Shown: positions 41,694 to 52,110, numbered from the stretch's first letter. The stretch: 64,000 nt of DNA from Hyaloraphidium curvatum (GCA_025558095.1 JAIVFI010000014.1:124001-188000); one strand, 5' to 3'. Notes: generated from the letters alone by a model not told the origin. Program-made: numbers and translations.

Positions 41694-41864
41694 GACTGGT
41701 TTGATGGAATCTCTGGGGTCTGTTCGGCAATGTCTTCCGCGCTGTCCACAGCTCTCAACCGTGGCTGAAGTCTCAATGGCTCAGGCCGCCAACGAACGTC
41801 TCGTTGGTTCCTACATTCCCGATTTGCATAAAGCAGCACAAATGAGATTACACACCAACCGCAT

Positions 41865-43371
41865 CTAGATGTTGGGCATATACGTGACCAGCTGCCTGGC
41901 CAACCACGTCGGCCTCGTGTAGATGAACCCGCTCGTGCACCCGTCCGTGCAGTTGACCACCCGGTTGAGCGCGTTCATGTTGAGCGACGTGTAGTTGCGC
42001 ATCACCTGGTTGTACCAGTTGTCGGCGTCGGCGGGGGTGGTCTGCACGGGGATGGAGAGGATGCGGATCGAGTCGGGGAGGGGGCCGGGGGTGTAGCTGG
42101 AGCGCTCGTTGTTGCGGAACTCGTGGTACTGCGAGGCCCACTGGATCGTTCCGGATCGTGAGCCTTCCATGCCTGGACGAGAAAATGCGAGCGCGGAACT
42201 CACCGTCTTGTCGTGCATATAGGAAGCGTAACGCTTCTCCTCAAACTCGGCCGGGACGAAGGGCTCCGTCTTGGGAAGGCCGGGGAATCGGCTGTAGAGC
42301 ATCCCCGCTGGCCCGTAGAAGCCGCGGTTCGCGTCGAGCCCGCGGCGCTGGGCGTCCCTGTCGGCCATGATCTCCTCGCGCGTCCAGTTCTTGCCGCTAC
42401 GAAGGACAAAGCGTCAGCAAAGCACGTCGGCAAACAATCAAGCAGACGTACCCGGTGACGGCGCTGTTGATGTAAGGGGCGTCCGCGGGCCAAGAGTCCA
42501 GGAAGGCGATCGCGTTGACGTCCTGCGGGTACTGCTCCGCGTAGCGGGCCATCAGCTGCCCGCCCTTGCGGTGGCCGACGTAGTTGAAGGGCTTCCGAAG
42601 GCGCAGCTGCGGGTTCGCCACCATGGCCTCGGTGATGAGCCGGATCTCCCGGACGATCTGCTGGTCCGTGCGCGGGTAGTTGACAGGGTAGTCGGAGAAC
42701 CCGTAGCCTGGCCGGTCGTAGACGCAGACGCGCGCGCCTTCGAGGGCCAGGGACTGGAGGAGGCCGAGCATGTCGAAGTGGTTGGCGCCAAAGTCGACGT
42801 CAAGGAGGTAGTGCGAGCTGTTGGGCGGCACGAGGTCACGGAATGGCGGACGCGCCGGTCAAGTCGCCACGTACCGGATGGCGCCGGCGAGCGGTCCGTC
42901 GCAGTAGACGTGAACGTTGCCGACGTCGGTCACAGGCACAGACCTCCCCAGGGGCGGGTTCTCGGTCTTGCTGGCCGCGGCGCTCTGGATGCCCCCGTTG
43001 AGGAGAAACCCGAGGAAAACAAAGTTGGCGATGGTCAAGAGGCCCATGATCACGCGGTAGGTGATGGTCGACACCTTGGCCGCCTTCTTGCCGAACGTGC
43101 CCTCCTCCTTTTGCTCGGGGTCGAACCATCCCTCCTTCTTCCCCATGATGCAGCCGGCCAGCCCCACGACCGCGACGGCAGAGCACGCCGCCATCCAGCC
43201 GGTCGCGTCGGCGCGGGCCTGGTACCCGTAGCAGATGGCGACGCCCAGGCACAGCGCGAGGGTCGCAGTCCAGGCAAAGATCTCGCCGACCTGCCAGTGG
43301 ATCTGGGGCGGGGGTCCAAGGATCGCGGTGATGATGGAGGCGAGGGAGAGCCAGGTGAGCTCGGTCGCCAT
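41865..43371 (-). CDS. Membrane-anchored alpha/beta-hydrolase with Ser-to-Arg nucleophile change
   Basis: Minus strand, exons 43371-42875, 42817-42452, 42396-42204 and 42140-41865 (443 residues). Introns are 55-63 bp with GTACGT or GTGAGT donors. The N-terminus has four helices (LTWLSLASIITAIL, IFAWTATLALCLGVAIC, WMAACSAVAVVGLAGCIMG, YRVIMGLLTIANFVFLGFLL). The hydrolase part has the oxyanion-side segment HYLLDVDFGANHFDML, RVCVYDRPGYGFSDYP (typical of hydrolase-fold enzymes) and the nucleophile elbow YVGHRKGGQLM, where GHSxGG is expected. The codon is CGC, one transversion from AGC. IAFLDSWP follows as usual. If correct, the catalytic Ser is absent and the protein is a pseudo-hydrolase or uses other chemistry. 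Confidence 0.78.
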
Positions 43372-43440
43372 GGCCAGACTGAGGAGCTGATTGGACTGCG
43401 GGCCCGCTGCGAAGAAATGACGTGTTACCGGTCACTTTCG

Positions 43441-44196
43441 TTAGCGAGGTGATGGAGGATGCGACGTACGGTTATAGGCGTAGTACCTGGAGGAACGTCA
43501 GTAAGAGAACGCCGCGCCTGCCGAGGGTGCCGATGGGGGACTCACCACGACACGACGATGCCGATGATCCCGGTCAGGAGGAAAATGAAGGACAGGGAGC
43601 TGAAAAGCACCTTCCGCTTCGTCCCCGGGCGCATCTCTTTGATCTTGCGCTCCAGCGGGTTCGAGGCATAGTCATCGGGGATGGTAACCCCGGCGGTGCC
43701 GGCGGTAGCGCCGGTCTTCTTAGAATCTGCGATTGAAGGCCCCTTCAGCTCCGATCCCGGTCCTGAACCAAATGGCCAACCCACCCTGAATGAGCTGCTG
43801 CGTGTATGGCGACAGCATCTCCATCGGCGGCAGGCCGGGCCCGGCGGGGGTTCCGGGCGCGCCATTCACCGAGGCGATTGCGGGCGAGCCGGGCGGCGAG
43901 GTGGCAATCGGCGTGCCCGGCAGCGTTGCGGGGGCGGCCACCGGCGAGCCGGGGACCGAGGACGGCGGCGATGCGCCGGGCGAGGCGGGCATCATCGCGG
44001 GCGTGTCGACGGGCCCGAGCGGCATCGGCGACGACGCCGCGAGGGCTTTGGAGACCTCGGCGTCGGCCCGCGCAATGTCCACGTCCGCGTACGGCGACGA
44101 GGCGTCGCTCGGCCCGGCGAACGACGCCCCGCCGGTCATCGGCGGCACCGTCGGCGCCGGGTCCTTCGGCTTGAACATCCGGTCGAGGAACCCCAT
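43441..44196 (-). CDS. Proline-rich protein with single C-terminal transmembrane helix, unrecognised
   Basis: Minus strand, exons 44196-43785, 43726-43546 and 43486-43441 (212 residues). Introns are 58 and 59 bp; the second has a GTGAGT donor and TACTGAC branch. N-terminus MGFLDRMFKPKDP, then a long Pro/Ala/Ser segment with repeated Pro-Gly-Ser/Thr (PGTPIATSPPGSPAIAS), a short Gln-rich helix (MEMLSPYTQQLIQ), a basic stretch (NPLERKIKEMRPGTKRK), and a hydrophobic helix (VLFSSLSFIFLLTGIIGIVV) followed by a short tail. An organelle membrane location is possible. Only 69 bp separate it from the hydrolase start on the same strand. Confidence 0.6.
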
Positions 44197-44566
44197 GGCA
44201 GCGGCTCCGAGCGCCGGGGGCGCAACAACGGGCCGCGCGGGCTACGCGGGAGGCACTTTGCCAACGCCGACAAACGCCTCCTGCTCGTGGCGGAGCCTCA
44301 GCGTCGGGGTCGGGGATTTCGGAGTGGAAGTCCCCTGAGGCTTAGGAATAGGCGGTGCGAGGCCCTGAAAAGTCGGGAGGCGGCGCGGCCCCTCGCTTTC
44401 CGTTCACCGTGGATGCTCCGACATCGCTCGCGGACATTCAACGCGAAGAAGAGAAGCATCTGATGAAGATAAAGATGTCTTGCCCAATTAAACCGTGAAC
44501 ACGGAGGAGCTAGCTATCTATCTGCCGCCGTCTCCTGATCAAGAAGCCCCGACGCTTGAGACTACG

Positions 44567-45565
44567 CTAAAAGTAGGTGACGCTCCAGCCTAATCGCTGA
44601 AAAACGAAACAAATAGGATGCCGCCGGATTTGAGGCTCGCGGCAAACAACACGCCTGGGGCGAAAGAGAACGTCGGCCCCTGTTTGACGTCCCGACCATC
44701 GAAACGCAACACCCACCGTGCTCAACGTCGTCGTTGCCAGTCTTGTAGATGGCCCACTGGTCCCAGGTGTCCCGCGCGTCCCCATCGAGCGCAGCCGCGA
44801 CGGCCTTCTTGACATCCTCGGCGTTGTCGGCATTGACAAAGAGCTGCTCGAACTCGAGCTCCGAGCCCTTGACCTTCTGCAGCCACGCCACCGAGTCGGC
44901 GTCTTCCGGGGGAGCGCCGAGGAAGAGCTCCTTCCACTCCTGGAGGTAAGACTCGCGGCCGCCGAACTGCTCGTAGTGCTTCTTGCCCAGCATGTGGTCC
45001 AGGTAGACGTTCTGGCACGTCTCCTCGTTGAACTTGGGCGTCGGCATGAACACCGCCTTGGCACCGTACGGTGGCGGGTCCTGGAGCAGCTGGACCAGCG
45101 CGCCGACGGCCTGCGGCGGGCCGGGAGGCATGATGGCCGGCGCCTTGGTGTCCGCGGGGCCCCCCCGCGTCCGCTTGGGCGCAGGCTCCTCCGCGGGCGG
45201 CTTAGCGGCGCCCCGCGTCCTCTTGGGGGGGGACGGCTTGTGGGGCGGAGCGTCTTCCTCGTCGCCTTCCTCCTCGTAACCCTCATCCAGCTTCTCCTGC
45301 ACCATCCTCTCGACGAACTCCATGGCTTCCTCGGGCGACCCATGGTCCTTGATCCTCGTCTGGCCCTTCGAGCCTATCTTGCCGAAGCGGACGATGGTCT
45401 CCGACTCATCCTCGTCGAAGGCAATCTCCCAGAACTGCGTTGGGGGACAACCGGCGCACGGGGTGGCAACGGGCGCGGCGTCAGCGCCGCCGACGCAGGG
45501 AAAAGGGCGCCGCAAACCTTTTCGTCGAGCTCGAAGTACCGTTTGGACGACAGCACGCCCGACAT
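44567..45565 (-). CDS. WGR-domain protein
   Basis: Minus strand, exons 45565-45518, 45434-44717 and 44589-44567 (262 residues); introns are 83 and 127 bp. The WGR domain spans about residues 9-62 after splicing: RYFELDEK joined to FWEIAFDEDESETIVRFGKI, GSKGQTRIKDHGSPEEAMEF. A basic/acidic linker with two KRTRG motifs looks like a nuclear localisation signal. The C-terminal part (KFNEETCQNVYLDHMLGKKH, EWKELFLGAPPEDADSVAWL) is unassigned; the last exon adds only the end WSVTYF. WGR domains occur in PARP-type ADP-ribosyltransferases and in DNA-end-sensing proteins (family knowledge). No PARP catalytic domain is present, so this is a stand-alone WGR protein. Divergent from member E. Confidence 0.75.
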
Positions 45566-45852
45566 TTTGGAGTGGGCCGCCGGGTGAAGGTCGAGAAACG
45601 GTCGACTGCGGCCCAACTGCGGCGCGTGGGACCGGGGCCCTGATCGCAAGCGTTTGCCATCGCTTCGCGCCTCTGACCCCAGCTGAAGCGAGGAAATCTT
45701 CATTTGGACTTCATGACATTGCAACGTGCACGATTGGCTTCTTTGCCGGCCGGGACGTCGATCTGAGGAGACGGGAGACACCCCTGGGCAGAGGCTTCGA
45801 CAACTGGAAATGGAATCCGACTTGGCGTTCACTCCGATTGGGCCAGCGCAAA

Positions 45853-47325
45853 ATGCAGACGGTCGACGACTCGTGGCTCCCTGCGGCGGCGTGGGTCGCG
45901 CTGCTGCCGGCCCCCACGAGGCCCGCGCCCGCCCTGTGCGCGGACGAGGAGCCGCGCCTGCTCGAGCGCGATCCGGCGGCAAAAGACCGCGAGCCGCTGA
46001 CAGTCGCCGACTATCACCGTGCGTTTACCGCCTCGCCGGTCCACCGCGCGGTGCTGTGGGGGATCCGCAACGTGCCCTCGCTCAATTCGCGCATGGTGCT
46101 TCGGGCGCTATACTACACCGCACCTGCCATCGTCGTGCCCTCCAGCGTCGTCGGGATCATGCTGGACTCTGGCTTTTTCGACTTGCGTGGGGTCGTGGCG
46201 GGGCTCGTGGGGTACGTCTTTGTGCAGATCTTCCACGCCGTGGCGTTAACGTTCGGAATGAAAGCCGCCGTCGCCATGCGCAAGGATCTGGACCTCCATC
46301 CCTTTGCGGTCTACGTGCGGTGGTACCATCTTTGTGTTACCGTGGGCACTGCCGGGGGCGGGCCCGATGTGGAGCTCGGAGGCGCCTCAGACTGGAACGC
46401 AGCGCTGCTCGCGCACAACGCCGAGGATCCCTTCTGCCTGTGCCCTGCGCCGTCCTGCGCCGGCTCCGTGCTGCGCACATCGGCGGCGGCACAGGTCGCA
46501 TTCGCGCTCTTTGAATTCCTGAGTGGGCTCTGCACTTGGGTCGTCCTCGCCCTCTGGACCCCCGTCGTATTCCTTGCCGCCGAGATGTGGACGACTTGGA
46601 GGGCGGGATTTGCCGCCTGGACCATTTTTGTTACCGTCGCGTGCCACGTCTCTCTCCTCAGCGAGATCGCCACAACGGACGTCGCCCTCCTCGGCCTCGA
46701 GTCCAGGCTAAAGCACCGAGTGCTGAAGCTGGCTCTAGCGGGCCTGGTTTCGAGAGCAACGCGGTCCTCCGCCCGCGGCGAAACCATTTCCTGGCCGTTC
46801 ACCGAACCCTACATTGACGTGCAGATGGCTTTCGCACCTTCGTGGCGCAGCAACAAGTCATCGACGGAGATCGGGCTCGTCCTCTTCGTGGTCGCCGCTT
46901 CGACGACGGCCCTGTCGTCCCTCGCTTCGTTGCTCGGATCCGGCTGCATCCCCGCCTTCTACATCTCCACCGTCGCCATGGACCTCGTCTTCTGCATCCG
47001 CTATGTCTCCGACGCCATCGTCGCCAACGGCGGCGTCTCCTCGGCCGTGGACCTCTACCGCCGCACGCGTACCACCCTAGCCGGCCTCCTCGCCCTGGAC
47101 CCGGACCACCCGGAGCGGCGACGACTGCGCGCCCACGCGGAGCTGCTGGCGCGGTACGAGGCCGCGTGCTCCGAGGACCTGGCAATGCTGTTTGGGTTCG
47201 TCGTGCGGTACGGCGTGCTCAGGGGCTTGCTGGTGACGGGGCTGACGGTGGGGATCGGGCTGTTTGGCATCCTGAGGGGGGCGGGGGCGAGGGTGACGCT
47301 GCAGACGGTGTGCCCCGTGGCGTGA
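45853..47325 (+). CDS. Seven-helix membrane protein, family member E (intact)
   Basis: Single exon, 490 residues, ATG at 45853. N-terminal family block DSWLPAAAWVALLPAPT; helices 1-2 (YYTAPAIVVPSSVVGIML, GVVAGLVGYVFVQIFHAVAL); VRWYHLCVTV segment; Cys/Pro loop FCLCPAPSCAGS; helices 3-4 (SGLCTWVVLALWTPVVFLAA, FAAWTIFVTVACHVSLL); helices 5-6 (GLVLFVVAASTTALSSLASL, PAFYISTVAMDLVFCIRYV); linker helix (SAVDLYRRTRTTLAGLLALD); last helix FVVRYGVLRGLLVTGLTVGI with the end LQTVCPVA. This is the most divergent of the five, yet the loop Cys pattern, the linker and the VCP end are kept. Function unknown; see the family finding. Confidence 0.8.
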   Translation: MQTVDDSWLPAAAWVALLPAPTRPAPALCADEEPRLLERDPAAKDREPLTVADYHRAFTASPVHRAVLWGIRNVPSLNSRMVLRALYYTAPAIVVPSSVVGIMLDSGFFDLRGVVAGLVGYVFVQIFHAVALTFGMKAAVAMRKDLDLHPFAVYVRWYHLCVTVGTAGGGPDVELGGASDWNAALLAHNAEDPFCLCPAPSCAGSVLRTSAAAQVAFALFEFLSGLCTWVVLALWTPVVFLAAEMWTTWRAGFAAWTIFVTVACHVSLLSEIATTDVALLGLESRLKHRVLKLALAGLVSRATRSSARGETISWPFTEPYIDVQMAFAPSWRSNKSSTEIGLVLFVVAASTTALSSLASLLGSGCIPAFYISTVAMDLVFCIRYVSDAIVANGGVSSAVDLYRRTRTTLAGLLALDPDHPERRRLRAHAELLARYEAACSEDLAMLFGFVVRYGVLRGLLVTGLTVGIGLFGILRGAGARVTLQTVCPVA

Positions 47326-47472
47326 TCGCGATGCATGTACCGATGGGGATCCAGCATTGATATGTTACACTGATGGTATGTTTCCCGTCCTGACGCGACC
47401 GACTTTCCTTAGACCCCTTTCCCTTGCGCCGCCTCCTCCGCCAAAATTCGACTCGAAACCAGCTTTTGATGC

Positions 47473-47965
47473 TTACTCTGATACGGCGGGATCGTCAGCG
47501 TCTCGGTAGTTGGACAGACGCTGCGCATCCAAAATTTGACGTACCAAAGTGGAAGGCGACGCCGTGGTCCTGGGCGGTGCAACCGTGCTCCCTGGCGTGG
47601 CGCTGGAGCAAGGCGATGGTGGAGAAGGGCTGGTTGCAGAAGCCGCACTCGAGGTGGTTGGCGAAGCAGAACGAGTGCATCACCGCGGCGTCGACCCTGC
47701 GGAAGTGGTGCCCGCAGGCGTTGCAGTCGACTCCCCCGTCGTCCGCCACGGGGCCGAGCACGGGGCGCCTGTTGACGCAGATGGCGGCGTGCGGGATGTG
47801 CACGTTGGAGAGGACGGCCTGGCCACTGTCGACACGGAGAAAGCGCCTTACGATGATCTCGGGGCCCTGCCCGCGGACGGCCACGAAGACGTAGGACGGG
47901 CAGACGTGCTGGAAAGCGTTGGGATCGGCCGCCATGCAAATCAATCGGGCGCGCGTGGTGTTCAT
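47473..47965 (-). CDS. Small C2H2/C2HC-like zinc-finger protein
   Basis: Minus strand, ATG at 47965, exon 47965-47545, then a probable tiny exon 47477-47473 after a 67 bp intron (GTACGT..TATCAG, CTGAC branch) that places a stop straight after the junction (141 residues). The 3' end is the uncertain part. The N-terminus is mixed beta (FVAVRGQGPEIIVRRFLRV). The C-terminal half carries Cys/His pairs: CNACGHHFRR, VMHSFCFANH, CGFCNQPFSTIALLQRHAREH. This gives at least two zinc sites, one a normal C2H2 finger. Nucleic-acid or protein binding is likely; no closer family is seen. Confidence 0.6.
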
Positions 47966-49123
47966 AGAGGGGCCTTGAGCCTGTGAGGAGGGACCTGAGT
48001 GAGCCAGTTGAGGCTGTGCCATCCCGCCAACCGGGAAGAAAAACCGTTCCCGGGCTGCCCCGACGCCAATACAGCGCCTGCGACCGCAGACACGATGGTC
48101 ACGGGGTCAGAAGGGTGATTCACAGGTCCACGCGGCAGATCGGCCGCCCCGCCTCGGGGGAACGTCCGGTGCGGATGGGCCCCGGGCCAGGTCCGCTGAT
48201 GGGGTCGTTTCTCACCTTCTGCGGGGCGCCCGAAGCCGGGGCGTCGCCGAACTGAATAAGCGTGGCGGTCTTGTCGCACGCGTCGAGGCGCGGTCGGGAT
48301 CCGGCGCTGAGGGTCCGGCGGGGAGGGACGGGGTCAGCGCGGCGGGTCACGTGGGGTGGCCCGCCCGCGGCCGCCAAGCCATTGCAGGGCCCGCGCTGCT
48401 GGCAGGCGCTCTGTGCGGGGCATGGCGGATCTGCTCTGGGGCGGCGGAGATGGAACTCACAGTTTTCGGGGGGTGCCGTAGAAATGCTGGAAAATGGTTT
48501 TGGAAGGACAGGCGCGCCTTGGCAGCGCGTTCCGTAAAGTGCTTACGAAAAATCGGAACGCAAGTTGCGGCAAGCCCATCCGGATGGCTCAGGACTACGA
48601 CAGGAGCATAGTGGCTCCAGTTCTCACTTAGGTGAAGTAAGGGGATCGGCTCGTCGACGGCCGCGGCCGGACGATCGTCGAGGCAAAGTACGTGCCGCAC
48701 CTGCTCACAATCGAAGCGTGGTACTGCGCCGAGTTCAAGTACGACCACTTCGAGGACCCCGTGGACAAGACGAGGCGCGAAATGCTTGAGACGCTATCAA
48801 GTGGATGTATCTGAACTTGATGGAGCAGCAGAGTATCGGAACTTGGAAGAAACAGGATCAGAAAACCGCCAGCCGATTGATTTCAGCAGGGAGTGGTGCA
48901 TCTGGTGTATCAAGGCAGAGTTTGTACCTCTAGATTGACCTCGATTCGTCAAGCAGTTTATCGTCGGCATCCCTTCCCTGCAAAAAACATCGGTTCCATT
49001 ACCATTAGCCCCCGTCCGTCCGTCTTCTCTTCCCCGCCGCAGCCCCCATCCGCCATTCCGCGCGGTCCGCCGGCCCGCCGGCACCCCGCGCGGCCGCATC
49101 CCTCCCTTCCATCCCCCTGCATC
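47966..49123. other. 1.16 kb gap with little recognisable coding
   Basis: Apart from the coding-like block listed at 48641-48814, I can support no gene here. 48100-48540 is GC-rich with open frames on both strands that lack protein-like patterning; 48800-49000 is AT-richer. No tRNA or repeat recognised. Confidence 0.4.
48641..48814 (+). pseudogene. Coding-like remnant or orphan exon
   Basis: A 57-codon block opens directly after an in-frame TAA and reads DRLVDGRGRTIVEAKYVPHL, LTIEAWYCAEFKYDHFED and PVDKTRREMLETL before a TGA. The balanced use of aromatic, charged and hydrophobic residues is unlike the Arg/Pro/Ala-rich translation of noncoding frames here. There is no start codon and no convincing upstream exon, so it may be a gene fragment or the last exon of an unrecognised gene. 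Confidence 0.35.
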
Positions 49124-50765
49124 TCACCTCCCCTCCTCCCCCCCTTCCGGTTCCTGCTCGCCCTCCCCGCCCTGCTCCTCCGCGACGATGCCGGGCGGCG
49201 CCTCCCCCCTCGGGCTCGCGTAGTCGAACCCCACCCCCTGCGGCAGATAGGCGCCGAACCCCTCCTGCTGGTAGATCGGGCTGAGCGGGTTGAAGTGGAA
49301 CGGGCCCACGGGGAACGACAGCGGGGACATCGGGGGCGGGGAGAGCAGCGCGCCGGGAGGGGGGCCGTAGCCGAGCGGGAAGTCGGGGGGGTGCATGAGC
49401 GGCGGCGGGCGGACCTGCCGGCGGCCGCCGCCGGGGGGGGCGGGGGGCCCGCCGGCCGTGAGCGCGGGTTTGGGGGGTTCCGGCGGGGGAGAGTAGTAGT
49501 AGTTTGCGGGGTCGGGGCGGTCGCCGAGGGAGAGGGAGGAGAGGTCCGGTGGTTCGGAGGGGGCGCGCGGGTCCGGCGGGGGTGCCGGGTCGGGGGGCAA
49601 GGCGGAGAGGAAGGGGCTCACGGGCCCCGGGTAGCGCATGGGGAACGAGTAGGGCTGGTTGGGGAGGAGCATCATGCCCGGCGGGAAATGGCCGACCGGT
49701 GCGGGACCCCGCGAGGGGGAGGTGCGCATGCGCGCGTCGGCGGGGTGCGCGGGGGAGCCCGGGGAGGAGCCGGGGGAGCGGTGGTGGTGGTGGTGCTGGG
49801 GCGCGTTGTTGAGGAAGGCGAGGTGGCCGAGCTTGTCCTCGCGGACCTGGATGGTGCGGCCGTGGATCTGGACGTTGTTGAACATCTCTGCGGCGGATCC
49901 GTGGGGTGAGAAGGCTGCAAGACCATGGCGGTCCGTCGCGGGACCCACGGATGGCGGCCTCGGCCTCCTCGCGCTTCTCAAACACCACGACGCCCAGCCC
50001 CTTGCTCCGCCCGTCGCTCTTGAGCAGCACGTCGGCGCGGATCACGTTCCCGGCCTCCCTGAACATGCTCTTCAGGTCCTGCCAGCGCATCTGGTAGGGG
50101 AGCTGCCCACGGGCGCGGTGAGCGGGGTCACGCGGGGCGGAGAGGCGGCGCCCCACGTTGGTGACAAAGAGCTGGCGGCCCTCCATGGTGGTCTGCTCGG
50201 ACCGCGCGTTGCGGTCCTGGTGCACCTGCAGGATGCGGCCCTGGTACTCGCGGCCGTTGAACATTTCTGGTCGGCGGCAAGCCGCGTCAAGCCACGTCGG
50301 GGGACCCGCAACGGTTTCCACCCACCGACGGCGCGCTTCGCGTCCTCCAGCTTCTCGAACACGACGCTGCCGAAGCCCTTGCTCTTGCCGTCCGCGTCGA
50401 CGCTCACGTCCGCGCGCAGCACGTTGCCGCCCGCCTCGCGCATGAGGTCCTATTTTGGCGGGGTTCCGGTGCCGGGAATGAGCCATCTTGGGGCCCCTGC
50501 GGGTCCCGCGACCGTGTACCTTCAGGTCCTGCCACGACACCGAGTACGGCAGGTTGCGGACGAACAGCTGGCGCGAGGAGATCTCCGGCTCGCCGTCGTG
50601 GGACGGCGACGCCCCCGGGAACCCCTCGCCCTCCTGCGCGCCTCCCGCCATGTGCCCCGCGTGCGGCGCGGTGGACGCCCGCGCCGGGTCGCGGTCGGCG
50701 GCGGAGTGCGGCCGCGGCGGCGGGTCCGACGCGGTGCGGCCCGGTGCAGCGAACGGCGCGGCCAT
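49124..50765 (-). CDS. RNA-binding protein with two RRMs (Gbp2/HNRNPM-like)
   Basis: Minus strand, exons 50765-50520, 50449-50326, 50266-50157, 50102-49949 and 49887-49124 (465 residues). Introns are 54-70 bp. RRM1: RNP2 LFVRNLPYSVSWQDLK, RNP1 GKSKGFGSVVF. RRM2: RNP2 LFVTNLPYQMRWQDLK, RNP1 GRSKGLGVVVF. Both have the WQDLK..REAGNVLRADV pattern of the Gbp2/Hrb1/HNRNPM group, which couples splicing with mRNA export (family knowledge). The C-terminal 250 residues are Pro/Gly/Tyr-rich with a His run and no third RRM. The introns split each RRM at matching places, between RNP2 and the first helix and at the end of RNP1, which suggests an internal duplication. The start at 50765 follows an in-frame GTG that is probably not used. 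Confidence 0.9.
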
Positions 50766-51213
50766 CCCGCTCACACGGCGCGCGGCCGCCCGGCAAGAAG
50801 GGCGCGCCGCTGACTCATCGCCGCGGGGCGCTGGCCGCGGGGGGCGCGCCGGCGTGGGGCCGGGGAGGGGCGCTTATCGCGCTGCGGTCAGCCAACCCCG
50901 GGGGACGCGGTGGCCCAGGCCGGCCAGCACGCCATCCGCGCCGTCCGCTTCGGGGGACCGGAGGGGCCGTATGATGCGCATCGGAGTGCCTGGATGCCGG
51001 CGGAACGGGGCAGGGAGGATTCCGGCGGCCGGGAGCCGCGGGCGGGGAGGGCCCGGCATCCTGCGCAACGGCACCGCGTGAACCTGCGAAGCTATTCCTT
51101 CCCCCGCCGCCAACCATCTCGATCGGGGCGGAAACTTGCCGCCTCGCGTCGTTCGTCAATCGGCTGCCCCGTTGGGACGGAACCCCTGCCCATACACCGC
51201 CCCCCTCGGCACC
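50766..51213. other. Intergenic, 448 bp
   Basis: Holds the promoter of the RRM gene and the 3' flank of the next gene. Open frames are GC-driven and compositionally poor. Nothing else recognised. Confidence 0.4.
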
Positions 51214-52110
51214 TCACGCCCACCTCTCCCCAGATACCCACAGCTCCAGCTCCGCCGCCCCCTCCAGCGCTTGCCCGCACTCCCCAAAGTGCCTCCTCAC
51301 CCGCTCCCCGTCCCCGGGCCCGGCATAGTACGCCACACACGCCGCTTGCCCCGCCTTCCCCATTTCCCTGTACTCGACATCCAGCAACCCATCCACCCTC
51401 CCCGGGTGCGCGCACGGGTACCCGAGCGCAGCAGCGACATCGCCGTCCGACACGCGGATCCACCCGTCGTCCCCCGGTGGGCCGGGGGGGTGGAACGTCC
51501 GCTCCGCGAGGGCCGACAGGGGGTGCGACGCGAGGACGAGCGAGTAGTGCCCCTCAAAGACGCCCGTGGGCGAGCGCACGGGGGCATCGACGGGGCGCAG
51601 GGCGAGCGTCGCCAGCGCGTCGAGCAGCTCTGCGGCCCGGGGAGAAGTCAGCCTCCCCTCCACCCATGCGCGGGCAGCGGACCCACCGCGCGCGTCCGCA
51701 TCTCCCTGCCCCGCCATCTCCCTCAACCTCCCCGCCGCGGGCGTCCACACGCCCTCCACCCACCTGTCGTCCAACTCCTGTGCCTCCTCCCTCCGCCCGT
51801 CGCCGAACCCCAGCAGCACGCACGGCCTCTTGCCCGCCGCCAGCAGGGCGAGCTCGAACCGGTGCAGGTAGTACGCATCGTCCTCCCGCATCCCCGCGGC
51901 TTCGAGGCGGGCGCGGTGGGACTGGAAGGGGGGGAGGGTGGATAAATAGGCGAGCAGGTGGGGGGGCAGCGAGGCGAAGAAGGCGGATTCGAGGGGGGCG
52001 AGGAGGGAGAGGAGCAGGGAGAGGGCGCGGGGGGAGGGGCGGCGGGGGGGCGGGCGGGCGGGGGTGGTCGGCGGCGTGGGGGGTGCGTGGTCTGGATGGA
52101 GGGAGGACAT
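51214..52110 (-). CDS. Unrecognised 298-residue protein
   Basis: Single exon from ATG 52110. It starts with a Pro-rich segment, then a helical region (LSLLLSLLAPLESAFFASLP), a conserved-looking core (MREDDAYYLHRFELALLAAG, CVLLGFGDGRREEAQELDDR), a middle rich in Ala/Leu helices, then FEGHYSLVLASHPLSALAER, GWIRVSDGDVAAALGYPCAH and a C-terminal alpha/beta segment (CVAYYAGPGDGERVRRHF). Composition and periodicity support real coding, but I cannot name a family. Divergent from TANGO6/Rtp1, 133 bp between starts. Confidence 0.6.
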   Translation of the reverse strand: MSSLHPDHAPPTPPTTPARPPPRRPSPRALSLLLSLLAPLESAFFASLPPHLLAYLSTLPPFQSHRARLEAAGMREDDAYYLHRFELALLAAGKRPCVLLGFGDGRREEAQELDDRWVEGVWTPAAGRLREMAGQGDADARGGSAARAWVEGRLTSPRAAELLDALATLALRPVDAPVRSPTGVFEGHYSLVLASHPLSALAERTFHPPGPPGDDGWIRVSDGDVAAALGYPCAHPGRVDGLLDVEYREMGKAGQAACVAYYAGPGDGERVRRHFGECGQALEGAAELELWVSGERWA

